12,309 bases of DNA from Burkholderiales bacterium. GTDB lineage: Bacteria; Pseudomonadota; Gammaproteobacteria; Burkholderiales; Burkholderiaceae_E. The translations under genes were made by a program, and so were the position numbers. The notes beneath the pieces were generated by a model. The model had not been told where the DNA came from, did not search any database, and was given only the letters and a program-made list of their open reading frames with translations. Below are positions 1-6,649 of the stretch, piece by piece (position 1 is the stretch's first letter; each line of letters opens with the position of its first letter). The DNA is taken from the NCBI GenBank assembly GCA_020348765.1, contig CP070753.1, positions 2,015,539 through 2,027,847 on the forward strand, given 5' to 3'.

Positions 1-1
1 C

Positions 2-970
2 GCACCGGCCCCAGGCCCCGGGTCCGCCGATTCGCCCCGGGAGCAGGCCTTCGAGGCCGCGATCGCCGCCGATCACAAGATCGAGCCGCAGGACTGGATG
101 CCCGAGGGCTACCGAAAGACGCTGGTGCGGCAGATCAGCCAGCATGCACACTCCGAGGTGGTCGGCATGCTGCCGGAGGGCAACTGGGTGACCCGCGCGC
201 CGAGCCTGAAACGCAAGGCGATCCTGCTCGCGAAGATCCAGGACGAGGGCGGCCACGGCCTGTACCTCTATTCGGCGGCCGAGACGCTGGGCGTTTCGCG
301 CGACCAGATGATCGAGGCGCTGCTGGCCGGCAAGGCGAAGTACTCGAGCATCTTCAATTACCCGGCGCTGACCTGGGCCGACATGGGCGTGATCGGCTGG
401 CTGGTCGACGGCGCGGCGATCATGAACCAGATCCCGCTTTGCCGGTGCTCGTTCGGCCCTTATGCACGGGCGATGATCCGCATCTGCAAGGAGGAGTCGT
501 TCCATCAGCGCCAGGGCTACGACCTGCTGCTGACGATGATGCGCGGGACCCAGGCACAGCGGGACATGGTGCAGGAAGCGGTCGACCGCTGGTGGTGGCC
601 GGTGGTGATGATGTTCGGGCCGTCGGACAAGGACTCGGTGCACTCGGCGCAGTCGACGAGGTGGGGGATCAAGCGCATCTCGAACGACGACCTGCGCCAG
701 AAGTTCATCGACGCGACGGTGCCGCAGGCCGAGCTGCTGGGCGTGACCCTTCCGGACCCGGCCCTGAAGTGGAATGCCGAGCGTGGACACTACGACTTCG
801 GCGAGATCGACTGGGACGCGTTCTGGCGCGTGGTCAACGGCGACGGGCCGTGCAACCGGGAACGCATCACGGACCGGATCCGAGCCCACGAGCGCGGCGC
901 ATGGGTGCGCGAGGCCGCGATGGCGCATGCGCGCAAGGCCCGGGCTCGCAGCGAGCACGGCGCTGCCTGA
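2..970 (+). CDS. paaA: PaaA, phenylacetyl-CoA 1,2-epoxidase catalytic di-iron subunit (5' partial)
   Basis: Catalytic subunit of the cytosolic multicomponent monooxygenase that epoxidises the ring of phenylacetyl-CoA using O2 and electrons from PaaE. The frame is open to the left edge. The residues before the ATG at 98 (ending IEPQDW) align with the N-terminal region of E. coli PaaA as I remember it, so that ATG is an internal Met and the true start lies outside the window. Counting that Met as 1, the ferritin-like ligand motifs are E20 (HAHSE), E50 and H53 (DEGGH), and E133 with H136 (EESFH); E20, E50 and H53 correspond to E42, E72 and H75 of the E. coli protein. Other family blocks are [23 protein letters not shown] and the C-terminal [10 protein letters not shown]. 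It is first in paaABCDE, 42 bases before paaB. No damage is seen; family identity is very secure. Confidence 0.97.
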   Translation, partial: APAPGPGSADSPREQAFEAAIAADHKIEPQDWMPEGYRKTLVRQISQHAHSEVVGMLPEGNWVTRAPSLKRKAILLAKIQDEGGHGLYLYSAAETLGVSRDQMIEALLAGKAKYSSIFNYPALTWADMGVIGWLVDGAAIMNQIPLCRCSFGPYARAMIRICKEESFHQRQGYDLLLTMMRGTQAQRDMVQEAVDRWWWPVVMMFGPSDKDSVHSAQSTRWGIKRISNDDLRQKFIDATVPQAELLGVTLPDPALKWNAERGHYDFGEIDWDAFWRVVNGDGPCNRERITDRIRAHERGAWVREAAMAHARKARARSEHGAA

Positions 971-1012
971 GCGACAGGGGCGGGCCGCAGCGAGCCGACG
1001 GGGAAACGAATC

Positions 1013-1306
1013 ATGAGCGATCCGAGACGCGAATGGCCGCTGTGGGAAGTGTTCGTCCGCAGCAAGCAGGGACTGGACCACAGGCACTGCGGGAGCCTGC
1101 ATGCGGCGGATGCACAGATGGCGCTGCGCCTGGCGCGCGACGTCTACACGCGCCGCATGGAGGGCGTCAGCATCTGGGTGGTGCCCTCGGCGGCGATCAC
1201 CGCGTCCGCGCCCGAGGACAAGGCGAGCGACTTCGACCCGATGGCAGACAAGATCTACCGCCATCCGACGTTCTACGAACTGCCGGATGAACTGAAACAC
1301 ATGTGA
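1013..1306 (+). CDS. paaB: PaaB, phenylacetyl-CoA epoxidase subunit B
   Basis: Small non-catalytic subunit, 97 residues (about 95 in E. coli), that bridges PaaA/PaaC heterodimers in the epoxidase complex. The N-terminal block WPLWEVFVRSKQGLDHRHCG, the VYTRR segment and the C-terminal FYELPDELKHM are characteristic of the family. The ATG has a GGGGA Shine-Dalgarno-like stretch at 1000-1004, 8 bases upstream. The stop at 1304-1306 overlaps the likely GTG start of paaC, which fits translational coupling and equimolar production. A longer frame-1 reading across this region (439-1290) has the composition of a shadow frame and is not used. Confidence 0.96.
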   Translation: MSDPRREWPLWEVFVRSKQGLDHRHCGSLHAADAQMALRLARDVYTRRMEGVSIWVVPSAAITASAPEDKASDFDPMADKIYRHPTFYELPDELKHM

Positions 1307-2145
1307 GCGCGGCCATGACGACCGTCGATACGCCTGCACAGGGTGCCGCGGGCGGCGCCGAAGCCGCGGCCGCGGCGCTCGGCCCGGAGCACGTCGAGTA
1401 CCTGCTGCGGCTCGGCGACAACGCGCTGGTGCTGGGCCAGCGGCTGTCCGAGTGGTGCGGGCACGGACCGGTGCTCGAGGAAGACCTGGCGCTCACCAAC
1501 ATCGCGCTGGACCTGATCGGTCAGGCGCGGCTGCTGCTGTCGCACGCGGCCCGGCTCGAGGCGCGCGGCCGCGACGAGGATGCGCTCGCCTATTTCCGCG
1601 ACGAGCAGGCGTTTCGCAACTGGACCCTGCTCGAGCTGCCCAACGGGGAAGCCAAGCATGACGACTACGCGGTGACCGTCGCGCGCAACTTCCTGCACTC
1701 GGCGCTGATGGTCGAGCTGTGGCAGGCACTGGCCGGCTCGACCGACCCCCAGCTCGCCGCGATCGCGGCCAAGTCGCTGAAGGAGGCGCGCTCGCACCTG
1801 CGCCACTCGGCCGACTGGATGATCCGTTTCGGCGACGGCACCGAGGACTCGCATGCCCGTGCCCAGGCCGCGCTGGACCGGCTGTGGCCTTACACCAACG
1901 AGTTCTGGGCCGCCGACCCGGTCGAGCAGAGGGCGGCCGCCAACGGCATCGGCGTCTCGACCGCGGCCCTGAAGCCGGCCTGGGACCAGACCGTGGACGC
2001 GGTGCTGGCCGAGGCCTGCCTGAAGCGCCCGGCCGACTCGAACTTCGTTTCGACCGGCAAGCTCGGCCGGCACAGCGAGTTCCTGGGCTATCTGCTGGCC
2101 GAGATGCAGTCGCTGGCCCGCCAGCACCCCGGGGCCACCTGGTGA
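1303..2145 (+). CDS. paaC: PaaC, phenylacetyl-CoA epoxidase structural subunit
   Basis: Ferritin-like structural partner of PaaA; the A/C pair is the minimal stable core of the epoxidase, while PaaC itself is not the catalytic subunit. Family blocks are LLRLGDNALVLGQRLSEWCG near residues 34-53, then ALDLIGQAR, FRDEQAF, LLELPNGE, KEARSHLRHS and the C-terminal GRHSEFLGYLLAEMQ. The GTG at 1303 overlaps the paaB stop as GTGA and gives 280 residues. An in-frame ATG at 1315 gives 276, and neither has a clear Shine-Dalgarno. Compared with E. coli PaaC (about 248) there is an Ala/Gly-rich N-terminal extension of roughly 25 residues before the first conserved block. The stop at 2143-2145 overlaps a possible GTG start of paaD. 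Confidence 0.95.
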   Translation: MSAAMTTVDTPAQGAAGGAEAAAAALGPEHVEYLLRLGDNALVLGQRLSEWCGHGPVLEEDLALTNIALDLIGQARLLLSHAARLEARGRDEDALAYFRDEQAFRNWTLLELPNGEAKHDDYAVTVARNFLHSALMVELWQALAGSTDPQLAAIAAKSLKEARSHLRHSADWMIRFGDGTEDSHARAQAALDRLWPYTNEFWAADPVEQRAAANGIGVSTAALKPAWDQTVDAVLAEACLKRPADSNFVSTGKLGRHSEFLGYLLAEMQSLARQHPGATW

Positions 2146-2159
2146 CCGAGGGCGAGCGC

Positions 2160-2741
2160 ATGGCCCCGAACGGAACCTTGGTAAGCGAGGGTTCGACCGC
2201 GATACCGGCGACGAACAGCGACCGGCTCGAACGCGCCCGGGACGCGGCGGCCGGTGTGCCGGACCCCGAAATCCCGGTCGTGACCCTGGCCGACCTGGGG
2301 ATCCTGCGCGCGGTGACGCTCGAAGGCGAGCGCGTCGTCGTACAGCTGACGCCGACCTACACCGGCTGCCCGGCCACCGAAGTGATCGCAGACCAGGTGC
2401 GCGAGGCGCTGCGGCAGGCCGACGTCGGCGCGTTCGAGGTGCGCCTGACGCTGTCGCCGGCGTGGACCACCGACTGGATCACGCAAGCCGGTCGCGGCAA
2501 GCTGCGCAGCTTCGGGATCGCACCGCCCGCGTGCGCCGCGAACGGCGCCGGGGGTGAAGTTGCGGTCGTGCGGCTGTTTCCGCGTGCGCCGGGCTTCGAT
2601 GCGCGTCCCAACGCCCCGGACTGCCCGCGCTGCAGTTCGCACCTGGTCGAACGCCTGTCGGACTACGGATCGACCCCTTGCAAGGCCCTGTATCGGTGCC
2701 TGAGCTGCCGCGAACCGTTCGACTATTTCAAGCCCTACTGA
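2160..2741 (+). CDS. paaD: PaaD, MIP18/DUF59 protein linked to epoxidase iron-sulfur maturation
   Basis: PaaD is required for an active epoxidase but is not a stable part of the complex; its family is tied to iron-sulfur cluster assembly, presumably of PaaE. The protein is 193 residues (about 167 in E. coli). A DUF59/MIP18 domain covers roughly residues 22-105, with the hallmark VPDPEIPVVTLADLGIL at 33-49 and TPTYTGCPA carrying C70. The C-terminus has a cysteine array, C155-x2-C158, C174, C180-x2-C183, ending FDYFKPY, which looks like a metal or cluster site. The ATG at 2160 follows a GAGGGCGAG stretch. An alternative GTG at 2142 would overlap the paaC stop and add six residues. The first 20 residues are not family-like. 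Confidence 0.94.
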   Translation: MAPNGTLVSEGSTAIPATNSDRLERARDAAAGVPDPEIPVVTLADLGILRAVTLEGERVVVQLTPTYTGCPATEVIADQVREALRQADVGAFEVRLTLSPAWTTDWITQAGRGKLRSFGIAPPACAANGAGGEVAVVRLFPRAPGFDARPNAPDCPRCSSHLVERLSDYGSTPCKALYRCLSCREPFDYFKPY

Positions 2742-2758
2742 CTGCGCGACATCGAGCC

Positions 2759-3844
2759 ATGTCCGTGCCGCACTTCCACACTCTGAGCATCCGCGACGTC
2801 CGGCCCGAGACGGCCTACGCGATCTCGGTCGCGTTCGAGGTGCCCGACGCGCTGCGCGAAGCGTATCGATTCCGCCAGGGCCAGTTCCTGACGCTGCGCC
2901 ACGAGGTCGACGGCGAGGAGTTGCGCCGTTCGTACTCGATCTGCATCGGCGTTCCCGACTACGACCGGGACCGCGAACTGAGGGTCGCGATCAAGCGCGT
3001 GGCCGGCGGACGCTTCTCGAACTGGGCCAACGAGCACCTGAAGGCCGGCCAGCGCATCGACGTGATGACGCCCGACGGCCGCTTCTTCACCGAGCTGGCG
3101 CCCGGTCAGCGCAAGCACTACGTGGGCTTCGCCGGCGGTTCGGGTATCACGCCGATGCTGTCGCTGATCAGCACCACGCTGGCCGTCGAACCCGACAGCG
3201 AGTTCACGCTGTTCTACGGCAACCGGGCGGTCGCCTCGATCATGTTCGTCGAGCCGCTGGAGGAGCTGAAGAACCGCTACATCGACCGGCTGCGGCTGTA
3301 TCACGTGCTGTCGGACGAGGCCTCGGAGCTCGAGCTGCTCAGCGGCATGCTCGACCTGGGACGCTGCCGCGAGCTGCTCGATGCGCTCGCGCCGGCGGAC
3401 ACGATCGACGAGGCGTTCGTCTGCGGACCGGAACCGATGATGGACGCGGCCGAACAGGCGCTGCTCGATGCCGGCGTCGCCCGCGAGCGCATCCACATCG
3501 AGCGCTTCGGGGTGCCGGCACCTTCGGGCGCGCCTGCACGTCCGGCCGCTTCCGGCGGGCCGTCGGCCGAGGTGATCCTGATCGTCGACGGCAAGGAACG
3601 GCATCTGAAAGTCGAATTCGACGGCGCGCCGATCCTGGACGCCGGCCTTGCCGCGGGCGCGAACCTGCCGTACGCCTGCAAGGGTGGCGTCTGTTGCACC
3701 TGTCGCGCCCGCGTGCTCGAGGGCGAGGTGCGCATGGACAGGAACTTCACACTCGAGGAGCACGAAATGGCGCGGGGGTTCGTGCTGACCTGCCAGTCTC
3801 ACCCGGTGAGCGAGCGGCTGGTGGTCAGCTACGACGAGCGCTGA
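2759..3844 (+). CDS. paaE: PaaE, phenylacetyl-CoA epoxidase reductase (FAD, 2Fe-2S)
   Basis: Passes electrons from NAD(P)H through FAD and a plant-type 2Fe-2S cluster to PaaA. Length is 361 residues (356 in E. coli). An FAD-binding ferredoxin-reductase domain (about 1-110) carries RRSYS at 56-60. The NAD domain (about 115-250) has GGSGITPM at 126-133 and CGPEPMM at 222-228. A Pro/Ala/Gly linker (252-270) leads to a ferredoxin domain with C307-x4-C312-x2-C315 and C345. The ATG at 2759 places the start 17 bases after the paaD stop and begins MSVPHFHTL, like known PaaE. An upstream in-frame ATG at 2678 lies inside paaD and is rejected. All cofactor residues are present, so this should be a working reductase. 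Confidence 0.96.
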   Translation: MSVPHFHTLSIRDVRPETAYAISVAFEVPDALREAYRFRQGQFLTLRHEVDGEELRRSYSICIGVPDYDRDRELRVAIKRVAGGRFSNWANEHLKAGQRIDVMTPDGRFFTELAPGQRKHYVGFAGGSGITPMLSLISTTLAVEPDSEFTLFYGNRAVASIMFVEPLEELKNRYIDRLRLYHVLSDEASELELLSGMLDLGRCRELLDALAPADTIDEAFVCGPEPMMDAAEQALLDAGVARERIHIERFGVPAPSGAPARPAASGGPSAEVILIVDGKERHLKVEFDGAPILDAGLAAGANLPYACKGGVCCTCRARVLEGEVRMDRNFTLEEHEMARGFVLTCQSHPVSERLVVSYDER

Positions 3845-3894
3845 ACGCCGGCCTTGCCCGGCCTTCGCGGCACACCGTCCAGCGGCACCGAACC

Positions 3895-4698
3895 ATGGCA
3901 CGCACACGCGCACCGGACTACGAGCAGCACAGGGACCGCATCCTGGTCGAGGCGGTCCAGGCATTCGCGCGCATCGGCTACCCGAGCGCATCGATGTCCC
4001 GGCTTGCCCGGGCATGCGGCGTCTCCAAAGCGACGCTCTACCATTATTTCAGCAGCAAGGACGCGCTGCTGTTCGAGGCGCTGGACCGCTACACGCGATC
4101 GCTGGGCGCTCGGCTCGAGGCGGTGCGCGCGCGCCGGCTGGCACCGCGCGACGAGCTGGCGGCGATCGTGCGCACGCTGATGGACCAGTACCGCAGCTCG
4201 CATGCCTATCACGCCGCGCTGCTCAACGATGTCAAGTTCCTGGCGCAGCACGAGCGCGAGATGATCCGGGCCCAGGAGCGGGTGGTCGTCGACGCGGTCG
4301 CGCACAGCATCGAGCGCGCGTTTCCGCTGACCGTCACGGCGGCCAACCGCACGGTCGTGACGATGGCGCTGCTCGGCATGGTGAACTTCACGTTCGCCTG
4401 GCTGGACCCCGACGGGCCGGTCAGCCACGATCAGTTCGCCGAGGCCGCGATCGAGCTCTGGACCAGGGGCCTCGAGGCCGGTCGCCTCGGGTCGCTGCGA
4501 TCATTGTCCGGGCCGCCGCCGGGTCGAGCGCCCCGCGCAGCGCCGGGCGACGCACCCGACGCGGCCAGCGGCGACGCACCCGACGCGGCGCCCGGGGAAG
4601 CACCGGGCAGATTGCCCGGCGCAGCATCGGGCGCCGTCCGAACGACCACCGAGACCGAGAGGAAGCGCGATGAGCAAGCAGTTCGCATCGAAGGGTGA
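3895..4698 (+). CDS. paaR: TetR-family regulator, probable PaaR repressor of phenylacetate genes
   Basis: DNA-binding repressor candidate of 267 residues. The N-terminal TetR helix-turn-helix spans about residues 12-60, with the recognition region ACGVSKATLYHYFSSKDALL at 40-59. The ligand-binding half contains blocks such as LNDVKFL and QERVVVDA that I associate with the PaaR group of betaproteobacteria, which respond to phenylacetyl-CoA. The ATG at 3895 lies 50 bases after paaE, so it is probably cotranscribed; its likely operator, ahead of paaA, is outside the window. The core ends near residue 200. A tail of about 60 residues, rich in Ala, Pro, Gly and Asp, follows with an 8-residue repeat (GDAPDAAS/GDAPDAAP), unusual for TetR proteins. 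The stop lies 29 bases inside the next gene. TetR assignment is secure; the PaaR name rests on context and recalled similarity. Confidence 0.85.
   Translation: MARTRAPDYEQHRDRILVEAVQAFARIGYPSASMSRLARACGVSKATLYHYFSSKDALLFEALDRYTRSLGARLEAVRARRLAPRDELAAIVRTLMDQYRSSHAYHAALLNDVKFLAQHEREMIRAQERVVVDAVAHSIERAFPLTVTAANRTVVTMALLGMVNFTFAWLDPDGPVSHDQFAEAAIELWTRGLEAGRLGSLRSLSGPPPGRAPRAAPGDAPDAASGDAPDAAPGEAPGRLPGAASGAVRTTTETERKRDEQAVRIEG
4546..4589 (+). repeat. Tandem repeat coding for the regulator's C-terminal tail
   Basis: The 20-base unit GGCGACGCACCCGACGCGGC occurs at 4546-4565 and again, identical, at 4570-4589, a 24-base period that keeps frame. It codes for GDAPDAA twice in the regulator's tail. 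A degenerate third copy (GEAPGRLP) follows. The likely origin is slippage or unequal recombination in GC-rich DNA, so copy number could vary between strains. Confidence 0.85.
4658..4663 (+). promoter_or_regulatory. Ribosome binding site of the metallo-beta-lactamase gene, inside the tetR 3' end
   Basis: AGAGGA sits 6 bases before the ATG at 4670, within the last codons of the upstream regulator. It supports the chosen start despite the 29-base gene overlap and suggests coupled translation. Confidence 0.7.
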
Positions 4699-5629
4699 CC
4701 TGACCGCCAAGGTCGTGACCTTCACCAAGCTGTCCGACCATGCCTATGCGTACACGGCCGAGGGCGACCCGAACTCCGGCGTCATCATCGGCGACGACGC
4801 CTGCATGGTGATCGACACGACCGCGACCCCGGCGATGGCGCAGGACCTGATCAGGCGCATCCGCGAGGTCACCGACAAGCCGATCAAGTACGTGGTGCTT
4901 TCGCACTATCACGCGGTGCGCGTGCTGGGCGCCTCGGCCTATTTCGCCGAAGGCGCGACCGAGATCATCGCCAGCCGCGGCACCTACGAGCTGATTCGCG
5001 AACGCGGAGAGGCCGACATGAAGTCGGAGATCGAGCGCTTTCCGCGGCTGTTCCAGAACGTCGAGTCCATCCCGGGCCTGACCTGGCCGACGATGGTCTT
5101 CGAGCGCGAGCTGACGCTCTACCTGGGCGAGCTCGAGGTCAAACTGATGCACATCGGCCCGGGGCACACGCGCGGCGACACGATCGCGTGGCTGCCGTCA
5201 CAGCGCATCTGCTTCTCGGGCGACCTGGTCGAGTACAACGCCGGGGTGTACACCGGCGACGCCCAGCTCGAGGAGTGGCCGGACACGCTCGAGAGGCTGC
5301 GGGCGCTCGATCCCGAGAAGCTGGTGCCCGGTCGCGGGCCGGCGATGCAGACGCCGGCCGACTGCAACCAGGCGATCGACTACACGAAGAAGTGGGTCAC
5401 CGACCTGTTCGCGACCGCCAGGGCCGGCGTGGCCGCGGGCAGGGACCTGAAGCAGATCTTCGCGGACACGCGCCAGGTGATGGACCCGGTGTTCGGCCAC
5501 GTGTTCATCTACGAGCACTGCATGCCGTTCGACGTCTCGCGCGCGGTCGACGAGGCGCAGGGGATCAAGCACCCGCGCATCTGGACCGCCGAGCGCGACA
5601 TCGAGATGTGGAAGGCGCTGCAGGACTGA
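4670..5629 (+). CDS. Metallo-beta-lactamase-fold protein with degenerate second metal site
   Basis: Cytosolic protein of 319 residues with no signal peptide; the reaction is unknown. The MBL fold shows in the strand/turn SGVIIGDDACMVIDT (36-50), the VVLSHYHAVR region, GPGHTRGDT (163-171), FSGDLVEY (182-189) and LVPGRGP (218-224). The usual HxHxDH motif reads H79-Y-H81-A-V83-R84. H79, H81, H166 and D185 remain, enough for the first metal site. The Asp and His of the second site are Val and Arg, and the usual PGHG histidine is R222. A C-terminal helical extension of about 90 residues follows. It overlaps the probable paaR by 29 bases and sits in the paa gene group, so a role as thioesterase or hydrolase on an aromatic CoA side product is possible, but this is context only. 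Fold secure, function unassigned. Confidence 0.9.
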   Translation: MSKQFASKGDLTAKVVTFTKLSDHAYAYTAEGDPNSGVIIGDDACMVIDTTATPAMAQDLIRRIREVTDKPIKYVVLSHYHAVRVLGASAYFAEGATEIIASRGTYELIRERGEADMKSEIERFPRLFQNVESIPGLTWPTMVFERELTLYLGELEVKLMHIGPGHTRGDTIAWLPSQRICFSGDLVEYNAGVYTGDAQLEEWPDTLERLRALDPEKLVPGRGPAMQTPADCNQAIDYTKKWVTDLFATARAGVAAGRDLKQIFADTRQVMDPVFGHVFIYEHCMPFDVSRAVDEAQGIKHPRIWTAERDIEMWKALQD

Positions 5630-5674
5630 GCCGAGGCTGCGCCGCGGGCTCTGGGCGCGCCCGCGCGCCGAACG

Positions 5675-5707
5675 CCGGCCGCGGGGCGCTGGCCGCGCAG
5701 CGGCCGG
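5675..5707 (+). repeat. Inverted repeat in the gap before the TfoX-like gene
   Basis: CCGGCCGC at 5675-5682 pairs perfectly with GCGGCCGG at 5700-5707 around a 17-base loop. It lies in the 106-base gap after the metallo-beta-lactamase gene. No T-run follows, so it is not a canonical intrinsic terminator. It may be a processing or stability hairpin, or chance in very GC-rich DNA. Confidence 0.35.
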
Positions 5708-5735
5708 GCGCCGGACCGGTACCGGGGAGGGCACG

Positions 5736-6065
5736 ATGGCCTACGATGAAGGCGTCGCACAGCGGCTGCGCGAGGCATTCGCCGGGCGCGGCGACGTGGT
5801 CGAGAAGCGCATGTTCGGCGGCATCGCGTTCATGGTCTCCGGCCACATGTGCTGCGGGGTCATCGGCGACGCGCTGATGGCCAGGGTCGGCCCGGAACGC
5901 CACGCGGCCGTGCTCGAGCGCCCGCACGCGCGCGAGATGGACTTCACCGGCCGGCCGATGACCGGCTTCGTGTACGTGGCGCCGGCCGGCTTCGAGTCGG
6001 ATCGGGACCTGGATTCATGGGTGCAGACCTGTCTCGACTTCGTCGAGTCGCTGCCGCCAAGGTAG
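5736..6065 (+). CDS. TfoX N-terminal-domain protein
   Basis: Small protein of 109 residues made of a single TfoX N-terminal domain (PF04993 type), shown by the block RMFGGIAFMVSGHMCCGV at about 25-42, then VGPERHAAVLERP and the Gly/Tyr-containing C-terminal half. Full-length TfoX/Sxy, the competence regulator, has an added C-terminal domain that is absent here. Stand-alone N-domain proteins are common and of unknown role, so competence should not be assumed. GGGGAGG at 5724-5730 lies 5 bases before the ATG and fixes the start. The next gene begins 12 bases after the stop. Confidence 0.9.
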   Translation: MAYDEGVAQRLREAFAGRGDVVEKRMFGGIAFMVSGHMCCGVIGDALMARVGPERHAAVLERPHAREMDFTGRPMTGFVYVAPAGFESDRDLDSWVQTCLDFVESLPPR

Positions 6066-6077
6066 CCGGGTGAGTCG

Positions 6078-6449
6078 ATGCTCGCGGGCCTGGCCGCGGA
6101 CGCGCTGGTCCTGGTTCACTTCGGCTTCATCGTGCTGGTGGTCGCCGGCGGCCTGCCCGTGCTGCGCTGGCCGCGCCTCGCCTGGGTGCACCTGCCGATC
6201 GCGGCCTGGGGCGCGCTGATCGAGTTCGGCGGCTGGATCTGCCCGCTGACCCCGCTCGAGCTGCGCTTGCGCGCGATGGCCGGCCAGCACGGCTACACGG
6301 GCGACTTCGTCGCGCACTACCTGCTGCCGCTGATCTATCCCGATCAACTGACCCGATCGGCGCAGATCGCGAGCGGATTGCGGGTGGTTGCGATCAATCT
6401 GGTCGTCTACGGCCTGCTGCTGCGCCGACTCGCGCGCCGCCCTCGCTAG
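6078..6449 (+). CDS. DUF2784 family inner-membrane protein
   Basis: Small membrane protein of 123 residues and unknown function. The DUF2784 hallmarks are all here: an N-terminal hydrophobic helix (about 5-28) with VLVHFGF, LRWPRLAWVHLP, the block GALIEFGGWICPLTPLE at about 45-61, GYTGDF and HYLLPLIYP. A C-terminal hydrophobic stretch (about 101-116) ends in the Arg-rich tail RRLARRPR, which would sit on the cytoplasmic side. A GGGTGAG stretch just before the ATG is a plausible ribosome site. It follows the TfoX-like gene by 12 bases, so the two probably form one small transcript. Nothing links it visibly to phenylacetate metabolism. Confidence 0.92.
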   Translation: MLAGLAADALVLVHFGFIVLVVAGGLPVLRWPRLAWVHLPIAAWGALIEFGGWICPLTPLELRLRAMAGQHGYTGDFVAHYLLPLIYPDQLTRSAQIASGLRVVAINLVVYGLLLRRLARRPR

Positions 6450-6482
6450 GCGCTCCGGCTGCCGACGGCGCCCCCGGGATAG

Positions 6483-6504
6483 CCCCAAGGGGAAATCGGT
6501 TCCC
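6483..6504 (+). promoter_or_regulatory. Two overlapping inverted repeats upstream of the transporter operon
   Basis: CCCC-AA-GGGG at 6483-6492 is followed by GGGAA-N5-TTCCC (6490-6494 and 6500-6504). They share the GGG. Dyad symmetry 35-60 bases after the DUF2784 stop and ahead of a new operon fits an operator, but the arms are short and no protein is identified. Confidence 0.35.
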
Positions 6505-6518
6505 GGTACAGGGTCGCA

Positions 6519-6531
6519 GCATTGACAATGC
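6519..6531 (+). promoter_or_regulatory. Perfect 13-base palindrome containing TTGACA, candidate operator/-35 region
   Basis: GCATTG-A-CAATGC is a perfect inverted repeat with a one-base centre. It contains TTGACA at 6522-6527, the sigma-70 -35 consensus. No convincing -10 follows at 16-18 bases (best match GACGAT at 6546-6551, 3 of 6), so a promoter is not proven. The position ahead of the ABC transporter genes suits a repressor site. Confidence 0.45.
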
Positions 6532-6649
6532 AGGGAGGCCCAGATGACGATACGGCGGAGCCGACCGGACCGAGGGTCGATCGAACAGGACGTACGAGAG
6601 CCGGGCTGCGCGCGGGTTGCCAGCCGGATTCGAGGAGGCAGCTCGCGCG

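Noticed and set aside
98..970. ATG at 98 as the start of paaA
   Set aside because: The same frame is open to the left edge, and the residues before 98 (ending IEPQDW) match the N-terminal region of known PaaA, so this Met is internal.
2678..2758. Upstream ATG at 2678 as the paaE start
   Set aside because: It would place 27 residues of out-of-frame paaD sequence before the family-like MSVPHFHTL start; the ATG at 2759 gives the normal PaaE length.
3847..3862. GCCGG-N6-CCGGC hairpin after paaE as a terminator
   Set aside because: Only a 5-bp stem and no following T-run; such hairpins are frequent by chance at this GC content.
2735..4015. Minus-strand 426-codon open frame over paaE
   Set aside because: Opposite-strand shadow of a well-identified gene in GC-rich DNA; the translation is His/Gln/Arg-rich with no recognisable family.
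5683..5735. Promoter in the gap before the TfoX-like gene
   Set aside because: No -35/-10 resembling hexamers could be paired at normal spacing; the gap is almost entirely G and C.
6522..6551. Complete sigma-70 promoter at TTGACA
   Set aside because: The -35 match is perfect, but the best -10 at 16-18 bases is only 3 of 6, so only the palindrome is reported.
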